Shown: piece after piece, positions 46,599 through 57,634 of the stretch
Position numbering within the stretch: position 1 is the stretch's first letter
How the letters are laid out: each line of letters starts with the position of its first letter
From: Nipponacmea schrenckii
Lineage: Eukaryota > Mollusca > Gastropoda > Lottiidae
Reading direction: 5' to 3'
Assembly: GCA_030562195.1 (NCBI GenBank)
Contig: JAUJPP010000005.1
Coordinates: 22,431,106-22,495,105, forward strand
DNA length: 64,000 nt
Made by a program: the position numbers and the translations under genes
Notes under the pieces: model-generated
What the model was told of the DNA's origin: nothing
Seen by the model: the letters and a program-made list of their open reading frames with translations, nothing else
Databases searched by the model: none

Positions 46599-49594
46599 TC
46601 AAACAACCGACATCCTTTCCTCTAGTAGTTTACTTTCCACGCCATTATTTATGGATTTCATTTCACTGGGTTTTGGAATATTGGATGGTTTATAACTTTT
46701 TTGTTGGATTAAAGTATATTGGGCGTTGTACACACCATTTCCATTCGTCATTAAGCTATTTTTGGATTCATTTGGCCTTTTCGTTCCACAGAGATTGCGT
46801 TTATTTCTTGTAATATTAAAATGGTTTTCAATAGTAGGCCTTATGAAAAAATATCCTAGAGTAGCACCGATAACTAAAGACAAGAATATCCAGATATTAA
46901 ATGTCATTGCTGCCAGCATTAAAAGATATCCTGTACTAAAATGTAACATGTGCAAAAAAGACCCGGTTATTCGAGATAAAAACTGATATTTCCTGGCATT
47001 TTTTGGACTGAAAAATAAATAAACATCAATACAAATAAAACTTAAATAAAAGAATATAATGTGTTATTACCTCCCTTTTATTGCTGCCAGTCTAACTAAA
47101 AAGTGGATTTCTATTTGTGATGTCGATCTACGACATAATTACAATATAATGTTGACATATTTCAGTGTTTCAAAGAAATGGGGGTAAGACCAGATTTTGG
47201 ATAATAACAGTAGTGTTGTACAGATTATCATATCAATGAAACTCAAAGGCTATGAAAGTTATAATCTTGGGTTGATAATTATAGGTGACTCTTAAAATGG
47301 AATCAGCCGGTTCAGATAAGGCTAGTTGTCCAAGTATCACCCACTCTCAAATACTGGCTTAATAGACAGTTTTCGTACTCTAAATAATGTAGGCCAATGT
47401 GGATTTTTCTGGAATAACAATAGACGTAATAGCTTTACAGTATTACCAGTCTTCTTAATTTATAGTGATTTAGTATTTTGTAATGATAGCTACCAGGAAA
47501 GTTAATATACACGCACTTCCTGTTGTCAAAAATGATAACTTAAAGTAAGTAAAATCACCAAGATCGGTTTAAAACCGGAACTACTAAAATGTAGGATCAT
47601 AATAAGTAAGTGAAGTTAATGCTCAATTGATTTGAAACGATAAAATATTTTAAGTTATTTAATAATCCAAGTAAGAAGATGAAAGATATTGCAAGGCCTA
47701 CCATTTTTCTCCACGTTTTTCTAAAGCACTATGAACATAAACATAGTATCGTAAACATTCGTATAAGAAAGCAAATACAAATGTTGCTACCATAGCTAAA
47801 ACCAATCCTGAAAAAATATAACAAAATATTTATTCAATGACCCTCCTGAACCATGCCATTTTGGGTATGGGAGCAAAAATTGTGTCCTCTGATAACGCCC
47901 TTTCCAATTTGCAACTAAATAATTCCAATCCTCCATTCTCCATTTCGCCCCTTTCCCATATTGCCTCTTCCTAGTTCGTCCCATTATTGTGGGTGAGACG
48001 ATGAACCAAGGCCAAGTGTGCATTTGGTAGCGCGTATTAAAACCGTGGCAAAGTTTCCAAAACATTCCTAACAAGAGAAAAATATCGCATATATAATGAT
48101 TAAAGAATAACATTATGGTTCAATATATTTTTATACAAAATAGATCTATAGATATTGGGCTGTATGCACAATTTTAATATCAATAAAGTAAATTATACTT
48201 TTATAGTATTAAAATATTCTTTTTATTTCTATGAATCTAATTTTTTTACTGTACCGTTAGACTTGTTTGTATTTCGTATAGTTCATAATGTCACTGCAAC
48301 CATAGACTGTATGATATAATAATACGTATGGTTTCGTGTGTATTTAATACGACATGCATTGCGCACCTTTTTAGAATTACTTTAATCATCGTATTAGCAA
48401 TATTTGAACACTCGATAAAATAAACAGTGTATTGCAAACAGGTGTAGCGGGGGAATGTCATCTACTGTTTGTGCATGATGCATAATAATAAAGGACTTTA
48501 GATCCCAATTCAATGAAGGTGAATACACACCTATCACTGTAGATAATGTCCAATCTTTAAATAACATAGACTTCATTGGTGTGTAGTAGTTAAACGTCTG
48601 AAATAGAAACGAATATTGACTATCATTTTTTACAACAATGTTTATAGCTTGTCAGGCATCAGATATTATCGCTTATAGATTAAATTTGGACTAAATATTT
48701 AAAATACCAAATTTAGTTCTGCTTGAATATAAACTGTGCATCATATTTCAATAAATTTTTAATGTTTTTTGTTATCAATGTTTCTTACAGGCCGGACCAG
48801 GCTGTTTTTAATAAAATTAAGCCATCAACAAATCTTAATAGTGAATGCATTTTTATGTCAGAGTGAAACAAGCATTTTGATTGATTACTAAATTATTTCA
48901 TGTGATCTATTTGCAATCAGTTGCAACTGAACTTTGATTTGCAAATATTTACCCTAAATCGAAGGAGTTTATAGTGCACAAGCGATGTACGATGAAAGTA
49001 AAACAAACATAGCCAACATTGTCATATAGAAAGATATGTCAAAGAAAGATGAATGGGTCTCAAAGGGTAACTTAAAGCTAAGTCTATAGAACAACATAAT
49101 ATATCAAACATTAGTAAGTGACCTCGTGATTATTACACAGGGAATGGAATATTACCTATAAATTCACTTCGTCCACTTGAATATATTCTTTTAACTGGTG
49201 GTATAGTTACAACTATTTCTTTATGTACACAATATAAGAAATATGTTTAATACACCAACGAACTAACAGTCTCAACTTAAACATAATCTTGTGGTGCACT
49301 GTATAGACTTAAAAGTTGCTTAGAGTTTACCCGTTATCTTCTTGTATTGAAGTTTATTTGACAAAATAAAACAGGTTACCCAAAATGATTCATACCCGAA
49401 ACAAGTTTGTTTGTTATGATATTTAAATACGTATAAAAATCCCTACAGTCTAAATATAATTATCAATATAATTGTAGAATTAACTATATTACCGAGTGAG
49501 CATGCATCATTTTATGTATCATTCCACCAGACTGGTTACCATTATGTGACATGTCCATCGGGTGAACTTTGCTCATTGGATCATGACCTTCCAT
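46599..49594 (-). CDS. SLC31A1: CTR-family (SLC31) high-affinity copper transporter
   Basis: Exons 49493-49594, 48531-48597, 47702-47807 and 46599-47007 give 227 residues in frame. The N-terminus is extracellular and rich in Met and His (MEGHDPMSKVHPMDMSHNG...MIHKMMHAHS), as in Ctr1 copper-capturing ectodomains. Three membrane segments follow: TVIGLVLAMVATFVFAFLYE, a second helix with the selectivity motif MxxxM (Met122, Met126), and a third with GxxxG (Gly139, Gly143). The family forms plasma-membrane trimers that import Cu(I). The 80-residue C-terminal tail is longer than usual and lacks the His-Cys-His end of vertebrate CTR1. The choice between SLC31A1 and SLC31A2 naming is uncertain; the rich Met/His ectodomain favours the A1 type. 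Confidence 0.88.
47384..47492. repeat. detached copy of the 43.7-45.5 kb repeat module
   Basis: aatgtaggccaatgtggatt through tttgtaatgatagct matches the module ending near 44283. It lies in the last intron of the copper transporter gene. Confidence 0.8.
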
Positions 49595-50406
49595 TGTTTA
49601 CAATTAACTGTTATAGTCCGTTCCCCCACAGTGATTAAAATGCCGGTTGATGTTCTTACTGGTGTCTATTCTTGTGACATCTTAAACATGGTGAGTTGGT
49701 GACATCTAAAAATTCTTTGTAAGATATCAACTAATATTCCTTTTCATAAAGAACTTGTTATTGACACAAATAAAATTCATTTCTGTACATTGGAAACTGC
49801 AATTTCAAAATCCAAGTGGTTAAAAGAGCTATTGAACATGTGCTATTAAACTAAATCACATGTTCATTAGTTCTAAATATTTTACACGTTCCTCTGTTTA
49901 ATAAAACCCTATTTCGATAAAATACATCCGGCTTAAATGCAGTTTTCTATTACCTATTGTATTCAAAATGTACACATTATATTATCTTATCTTATACATT
50001 TAACATCCTAAACAATATAGGTAGTTATACGCGTACTGTTATCCAAAGGAGATAATCTGACAATAACACATGTACTTGTACTATATGGTTTATATGAATG
50101 ATAATAGGTGGCGTGGTTTTTCTACCTGTCTGTCCAACTGTGAACACTTCACAGTGGACTTCAGGCGGTCAATTTTAATCACGGGATTATTTATTTAATA
50201 ACTTGTCTAAACTTCCTGAACTGTCAATTATAAGTAACGTACATATAAAGATACACTTCACTAGTCTTTGACAATAAATGATACATATTAATGGGGAAGT
50301 ATGTAAAAAAAAAATTCCATTATCAAACAACGTAAATTATACCTGAAAATATTATCTAAAATATATTATTTACATCTATTATGTCTACTTAACCTAACTG
50401 AATTGC

Positions 50407-51691
50407 ACGGTGGCTCACATACGACTTAATTAATTATTTTTCACTTTGAGGGGGTTGACAACCTTATCGTTCGAAGTGTATTTCAATCAAGAAACGTATT
50501 AAGTTTATATCCATTCTATTTGGCATTAAAAGAAACTCATCTAGTAAAAATTTTAGCTCAATCGCTTCAGCAGTTCGTCTGATAACCATCCGTGAAGATA
50601 ATCTATTTATAGAACAAAACGGGGTATTCCTCTATGTAGACGTACAAATTACGTTGTCAGTTGACATTTGTGATTACAACGTCATCGGCTAAATAAACAT
50701 TCTCTACGTTTGCCGGTCAGTTATTGTTAATATCGGCCCGCGAAGTAAGAGTTTGTGTATCGGGGGAATCCAGAAGTCACGTGATGTCCCATAAATCTTT
50801 ACGTCCACATGTAAACAAAGAAAATTTTATGATTGTTGGGTAGGGGTGTTTTGACATGTGCTAATCCATTGTTTTAGCACTCCAATTGTGTGGATATCGG
50901 TGCATATGGATGCCTAAAAGGTGCTTAAAGATTTCTACAGCATGAAAGACAATCTTTTAACAACATGATCGTTAATTACGAAAGGTTTACATGTGTTTGC
51001 AAAATGTTGAAAAAAAATGCCATTTTTCCAAAAGCATATCTCGCTTACAATTTATCCGATTTTTACAAACTTTGGCTTCAGCTAAAGCTTACGATGTCCT
51101 CTATAACTTTACGTTGGCTTTTTTTTATAAAATGAATAGTTTTTTAAAAATTCAATTTTTCGTAAATGCACTCGCAAAATTTTGATTTCTATCAATATCT
51201 TCAAAACAAAAAAAATTTTTCCAAAAAGCCAACGTAATTTTGTAGAGATACATGTAGACTTGCGTTGTGCAAAATTTCAACCTTCTATATTAAATAGCCT
51301 AGTAGATATGCTAATTTTAAGGGAATAATTGACGTTTTTTTCGTTCATCTTTCATACCCTATTTCTTAAAGTTGAAATGTCATAAAGAAATAAATTTTAT
51401 AATTTTGGATAGCTGAAAGTCCCCTCTTTCCATTGATATTTAAATATTTCAGATAGGTGGAAAAGAAGTGGTTGAAATCGTCTATTTTTTGTACATAGGT
51501 TTAGGGTTGTCAACCCCCTTAAATTAAAAACTTTATTTTCCATCTAGGTGAAAAGTATTTTCCACAAAGGTGTAAAATGGGGGATAAGTCTGGTAGTTTT
51601 TATCTAATAAACACTGCAGGACTTGTCACCTCATACTTTTCACCTTAATTCAAAATTAAAAAGTTTAATTTTGACCCATGTGCGCCACCGT
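50407..51691. mobile_element. nested terminal-inverted-repeat elements
   Basis: The outer ends acggtggctcacat (50407-50420) and atgtgcgccaccgt (51678-51691) are inverted copies with one mismatch. Inside them, agggggttgacaacc at 50449-50463 and its exact inverse at 51505-51519 bound a second, 1071-bp element. No transposase-like frame is seen in either. The pattern suggests one MITE inserted in another, or a composite element. Confidence 0.65.
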
Positions 51692-52519
51692 ATAAAAAGG
51701 AGTGTTTTGCTTAAACTAGATTTTGTGTTGATCTTTGTAAATCTCTAGATTATGTTTTTCTAAAGTTGAGCACAAAATATTTTCGACCTACGTTAAATAC
51801 AGAAGGCCCCTTTAACAGGTCTATTATGTAGTGACTGATATTCATATTGCGTTAGATAGTTGATCAAACTATTTAACAGTGAGAATGTGAAATACTTCCT
51901 ATAAAGATTCGGTTATTACCAGCTTGTAATTATTGAGCATCGCTAATAAAACATTCTTCCTATACTTTGTGACCTTGATAGCTGATTTTAAGTGATTCCT
52001 TTTGTATCTCAACAAATTGATTGATCAAAATCAAGAGAGACCCTTAAAGATCTTCTGTATCTCTTTCAACAACCAGATTCTGCTTTGTTTATTTGCCTTG
52101 CAGTGACCTCGGTGCTACGTAATACGTAAATAATAATTTATTTTAGGCATTTTTAACCGACCAAATATTGTTTATATAGACCACTGTCCCCTGTAGAAGT
52201 TTAAATAAACATACTTTAATTTAATAAATAGGCCGCTAAAGCACTAATGATATAGGGTAGAGGACAGCTAGGCGGCTCCCTCATTTCAAAAATGTCAAAG
52301 TCAAAAGAGGAAATATTTCTAAAATGTTTTTTTTTTCAAACAGGATACAGTGACATATTTTTTCAATGTTATCGGACCGAACCATTATATTGTTCATTAC
52401 ATCTTTTATATACGCCCGTATTGTAATCGTCATCCCAGTCCATTTGTCTTTCTGTCGGTACCCCACATTTGGCTTGCGATAGAGACTACATTTTGATGAA
52501 ATCTTGAACAAGTTCGATG

Positions 52520-53370
52520 ATGACGAATTCATCAATATAGAACTCTTTTAAGTTCCTCTCAATATAAATGATCACACCAAATTTCAATCAAATCTGATGA
52601 AAATTGTTGTCTCTGTCGCATTCACAAGCCAATTTTGACGCGTTTTGACTAAGTCAAGAACAATAATTCAAAAAACGTTCATCGAAAAATCGCTAATTTC
52701 GAATTTGTCCAAGATCACATCAATATAAATGATCACAGCAAGTTTCATTCAAATCTGATGAAAACTATAGTCTTTATCGCGTTCACAAGTCAATTTTGAC
52801 GCGTTTTGGCTTAGTCAATTGCAATAACTAAAAAACCATTCATCGAAAAATTGCCAATTTCGAACTTGTCCAAGATCTCATCAATATAAATGATCACAGC
52901 AAGTTTCATTCAAATCGTATGAAAACTCTAGTCTCTATTGCGTTCACAAGCCAATTTTGACGCGTTTTGGCTAAGTCAAGTGCAATAACTCAAAAACCGT
53001 TCATCGAAAAATCGCCAATTTCGAACTTGTCAAAGATCTCATCAATATTAATGATCACAGAAAGTTTCTTTAAATCCGATGAAAACGGCAGTCTCTATCG
53101 CGTTCACAAGCCAATTTTGACGCGTTTTTACTAAGTCAAGTGCAATAACTCCAAAACCGTTAATCGAAAAATTGCCAATTTCGAGATCTCATCAATATAA
53201 ATGATCTCAGCAAGTTCCATTCAAATCCGACAAAAACTGTAGCCTCTATTGCGTTCACAAGCAATTGTGGACGGACGGACGGACGGACCGACGGACCGAC
53301 AGAAGGACGGACGGACTCACGGACAGGGGTGACGACAATATACGACCACATTTTAATGTGGGCGTATAAA
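52520..53370 (+). repeat. ~162-bp tandem array ending in GGAC tract
   Basis: About 4.5 units; the landmark tcaatataaatgatcac recurs near 52559, 52717, 52880, 53042 and 53191. The array ends in (GGAC)n at about 53271-53325, then ggtgacgacaatat and an AATGTGGG end motif. Relatives are at 38270 (same strand) and 26608 (opposite strand). Confidence 0.85.
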
Positions 53371-53449
53371 AATACACTGAAAACTGCCGAATAACGGCAT
53401 AATTTTCTTTTATTCACTTTGGCTATTAAAAGATTTACCAACAGTTATC

Positions 53450-53893
53450 AAGTACGTGAATGCCGATGACAAATTGTTTTTGGATAACCATGTCTACAAT
53501 TTAAACCAATAGAATGCCTCTCAAACATTCGGCGCCGATATTTTCAACTTTTAAGTACTGAATGTTTTTTCACTACCAACTACTCGTGCATTGAATTAAA
53601 AATATTTCATCCCATGGCGATATTTCTTTTAATCAATTACCATTGATTGAACTGGGTGATATACGTGAAGGCCGATGACAAATTGTTTTTGGATAACCAT
53701 GTCTACAATTTAAACCAATAGAATGCCTCTCATTAATATTCGGCGCCGATATTTTTAACTTTTAAGTAGGCTACTGAATGTTTTTTCACTACCAACCTAC
53801 TCATGCATTGAATTAAAAGAAATATCGTGGGCATGAAATATTATTCAAGTGACTGGTAAATAACCCCGGGCGAAGCCGGGAATAAGCGCTAAT
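53450..53893. mobile_element. candidate Helitron 3' end with internal duplication
   Basis: Two ~190-bp direct copies (starting gccgatgacaaattgttttt near 53463 and 53672) are followed by a GC-rich hairpin cccgggcgaagccggg at about 53865-53880. The tetranucleotide CTAA at 53889-53892 is then followed by T. A hairpin shortly before CTRR with insertion before T is the Helitron 3' signature. The 5' end (TC) could not be placed. Confidence 0.45.
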
Positions 53894-54093
53894 ATTATAA
53901 TAATAGTGAAAAAGAAATTCTGATAACATGGAACTTGTGTACACGTCCTTGACTTACTTATATCATAACCAGTCGTCATTTAAGATCAATTATGGTATAT
54001 TCTTGACGAAGAGATATTTAGAGTATATTATATAGAGTAAGACTATGGAAAAAAGAAAGAACCATTAAGTATCTGCACAACAACATACAACTT

Positions 54094-54294
54094 ATGAATG
54101 CACCACATTTTCTCCTGATCACATTATTTTTTACATTATTGTTTTGCATAATATGTAGATCACATCCATGCGGTATTGACATACAAATGGTAAATTCCCT
54201 TTTACAGCGGATAGCTGTACTAACAAGAACTGAGGCACTTTCAAACCTAAACCTTTTAAATATTGATACTGCGATTCGATTTCGACAGTTATAA
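54094..54294 (+). CDS. candidate small secreted peptide precursor
   Basis: A 66-residue frame begins with a convincing signal peptide (charged-poor MNAPHF, then LLITLFFTLLFCIIC, likely cut near RS-H). It is followed by about 43 residues with one Cys and a helix-prone, Leu-rich region (MVNSLLQRIAVLTRTEALSN). A TATA-like tatattatataga lies at 54024-54036, about 60 bp upstream of the ATG. I recognise no family. Lack of a poly(A) signal nearby and of homologues I can name means it may be one exon of a larger gene or a chance frame. Confidence 0.3.
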   Translation: MNAPHFLLITLFFTLLFCIICRSHPCGIDIQMVNSLLQRIAVLTRTEALSNLNLLNIDTAIRFRQL

Positions 54295-54349
54295 TACAAA
54301 GTTTTGTGTGCGAAGAGTTAAATTAATGGACCTCAGTACATCCATTGAC

Positions 54350-54515
54350 CCAATGTGTTAAGTTACTTCTATTGGTATGTTGGGCTGAATTACTTCTATT
54401 GACTTCATGTGCGAAGTAACTTCTATTGACTTATTTGAAGAATTACTTCTTATTGAGCTGTGCAACGTCTGTGGGCTTAATGTGTTGGTTACTTCTATGG
54501 ACTGACTGAACTAAT
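54350..54515. repeat. irregular short repeat around ttacttctattgac
   Basis: The motif acttctattgac or close variants recur about six times at uneven spacing. Non-coding. Confidence 0.5.
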
Positions 54516-54519
54516 GGTT

Positions 54520-56280
54520 GAGTGATATGATAAGGTAGGGTAATAAGACTAACTCGTCTAATGTGTGAACTTAAGCTAGTAAATGTTCGAGAACTAAGAT
54601 AAGGTAAGTTGTCGAATGATTCCAGGGTTGTAATGGAATGTGACTTTTGAAAATTAGGCACTTATTTCCAAATTCTACATTTTAAATGCTAATGCTGAAG
54701 TTTTTACCACAAAAGGCATTCATGTTGATAGTAAAAAGCCTAAATCTACAAAATATACATATAAGTCGTATCTAACTTAACATAATCATGGCGACTTGTG
54801 TACTTTAATTAGGTATTCCTTTTGAAAATCCAAAATGGCTGCCGAAAAGTTAAAAGTCGTCATACAATATTGACACTACAAGCAAATTTCTTACCACCAA
54901 AATCATAAATGGCATAAATAATGATATGGTCACTTGCATAATTTAATAGGTTGTGGCTGGTGAAAATCCAAGATGGCTGACGAGAAATATTTTATTCTTG
55001 AGCCATTGAAAATCTTAAATTCCGCGTGATTACGTATATTTTCTGAAAGTCTAGTACTTTTGTCCGGAAAATAATGCTTTTTACCATGGGAGGATTCTAA
55101 AAGTTAATTGAAATAATGCACGTCATTTGGCTTATTTGATTGAGTTAATAATTTTAATTATTAATAATTAGTCCATTGCTGTCGTGGTAAATGACATTCT
55201 GACCTTGTAACTATTCATTTCTTTTTCTTGAACGTTACGAACGAATACAAAGTACAATTCCCTAGCCCATAAGGTGTCCGCTCGGTACGAAAAGGTTTTC
55301 GTTCACATGCTGACCTACATACTTGACATTTTTTTAAATGAGATATATATTAGATCTGAACAAAAAACAAAATAGGTTATTTTATGGTGTGAACAATAAC
55401 CTGTTCACTGTAAGTACATAATACTATAATACCTCTATTTGTCATACTCTGATAATCCGTGTGCAAAATGAGACTTTGTAAAGAATAGGGTATATTTGTT
55501 TGACATTGTAACATGCACACACCTGTGTTTTCGTATTACACTTACATGCACACATTGAATGTGCGTCTGTTCAGTGTTTAATCAGAAGATAAATGACTTA
55601 TAAGTAACAATGAACCGTAACTCGTAAATAAAATTTGTTTTGCTTAAACACGGTTCTTTTAGCTCCTTAAATAAAGATCCATCTTTTATACTTTAAAATG
55701 TTGAGTCCCATTTCAAGAAAATTTTAAACTTGTCCAATAAGAGCTCTATTCATCAGTAAATACACCTGCTGTCATAAATGAATAATTAAATATCCAAAAA
55801 ACTAAGTATTATCCATACAGATGCAGTTAATTATTGAAAAACGCTTAATATACATGTATATTGATAAGCGTTTTTAAATTGACTCAGTATTGTCATTTTA
55901 AGGGATTCTGTTAATTTATGACACCAGGTAAGTTCAATGATGAATATATACTTATATTGACCATTCTTAGGAACTCGAATTTTATGTTCTTGCTAAGACG
56001 CAGTATCTTTTTTAAAAACGCAGTCTTTGAGTAGACTTCAGTCCAAGACGAATATTCTGGCAAGGACAATTTAATCATACGGATAAATTAGATCAATTTC
56101 ATGCACATGTACTTTTGTATTTTTAAACAAATTGTACGAGTATTGTATATTTATTTTGTGGTCATGTACTTGATCGCCGGAACATAGATCTGTCCATTTT
56201 ATACACATGTACTTGTGTATTTTTAGTATTTCAGACGAATTGTATATTGAGATATTATGTATTTTCGATTTTTTTCTTTT
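54520..56280. other. intergenic sequence, no gene recognised
   Basis: AT-rich. At 55895-56020 there is a diverged right end of the TTAA-type MITE (gacaccaggtaagttc, then gctaagacgcagtatc). The reverse of that end also occurs at about 35876-35905. Confidence 0.4.
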
Positions 56281-56294
56281 TTTCTTTCTTTTTT

Positions 56295-56391
56295 TTCCCC
56301 AATGTATTGCCCCATGGGCTGAATGTGAGACAGGACCATGTCCTTGTGTATTGGGCCTAATTCTGACCCATGTAAAATAAAGAGTTTATTA

Positions 56392-56425
<34 letters not shown>
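56295..56425 (+). mobile_element. possible 3' end of a non-LTR retrotransposon with (ATT)n tail
   Basis: The sequence ccccatgggctgaatgtgag, a few dozen bases, then aaaataaagagtttatt, then (ATT)n at about 56390-56423. A 3' UTR-like end followed by a simple tail is typical of a 5'-truncated LINE insertion. No coding part is present. Confidence 0.35.
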
Positions 56426-56427
<2 letters not shown>

Positions 56428-57443
56428 TCTAAAGATCATCGTGGTTCTGCATACTTTAATATTGTTGTCGAAAATTGTGAATTTTTATACCATACCCAAT
56501 TTTAATGTGATAATTTGTTTTAATTTTGCTTAAGTCTCTAATAATTCTTAATAGAATGGCATTTAACTTTTATGTTTTTATCTGTATATATACTATGTAT
56601 AACTAGTGAGAGTATAATAAAAATATATCTTCAAATAGGTTGTGCCACGTACACTATCGACCTCCGTTTGTGTAGTCATTTTCTCCAAATACCCTTATGA
56701 CAGTCAATTTCTTGCTCATATCAATTCCGAAACTTGCTGACCCTAATCCTTCCTATTTACTAAGACACAAAAAATGGAGATTTTCCGCACCTTCGCGGTT
56801 TTTAAAGATATTTAACCAGCTCGAATCCAACAAACCTCGATATATTTGGAAAGATGGATGTTTTTTAGTTAAATCATACCATCATTATCCCCCTACACCA
56901 TTCATGTCACGCCTACGAAATTTTATAATCTAATTCTAAATCTAACTAGTCAGGCTAGTTTCATTACATTTTCATATTTTAAGGCTGTACTTCAAGTCCA
57001 ATCTGTCTAGAAAGACAGCATACTTGCAACTATATCGATAATTATTGTAATTTGCTATTTGAACCGACGAAAATTGCAGTTTCAACTGCAAAATGATGCT
57101 CTAACATAAACCCCGACCTTATTTAAAGAACTGGTTCTGGAGATTAAGGTGATTAAAAGTTACAATTTACTATGTAATTGTTTCCAGCCATTCATAACCT
57201 GTTTATTAACACCATTCCTACTGTTTTTACAATTATACAATCATCATGATATCATTTTCTTGCTGGGCTTTCTAGATTAATCAATTCAAATAGTTACCAC
57301 GCTACCTAGCACTGGATTGGTAGAACTTATCTGTTCGATTCTCTAGCACAACTCCACCAGTTGTTATTGTGGTGCCTTCATATATTTCTATCAAAGTTAG
57401 TTAAGTCTTGATCATATTTCGGTGCATAATATATTGGATTAAC

Positions 57444-57634
57444 ATGCGGTTGTTCACGATATTTCGTGCATTATTTGTAAGAATGTTATTTGCCGCCCAT
57501 GGACTGATTGCAATATGGCGAATGTTTATGGTGATCGGAGAAACATGGTGTTGGTACCTTACTGCTACTTTAGGTCTTCTGCTTGTAGAAACAATTGTAA
57601 CTTTATGTGTCAAAAAGGGAAAAGAGTGGAAATG
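57444..57634 (+). CDS. TMEM26: TMEM26-like membrane protein, first coding exon
   Basis: The exon codes for 63 residues plus two bases, MRLFTIFRALFVRMLFAAHGLIAIWRM...WYLTATLGLLLVETIVTLCVKKGKEWKW, and ends at a GT donor (gtttgt). This is the layout of TMEM26 N-termini: two membrane helices separated by a short loop, then a K/G-rich turn and the YKWF-type junction. Start 57444 was preferred over the in-frame ATG at 57408, because it gives the family's usual short N-terminus. TMEM26 is a multi-pass membrane protein of poorly known function. No further exon was found to the end of the window, so the first intron is over 6 kb. Confidence 0.65.

Noticed and set aside
57408..57443. Upstream in-frame ATG for the TMEM26-like exon
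   Set aside because: It would add 12 residues absent from the family's N-terminus; 57444 fits the usual length.
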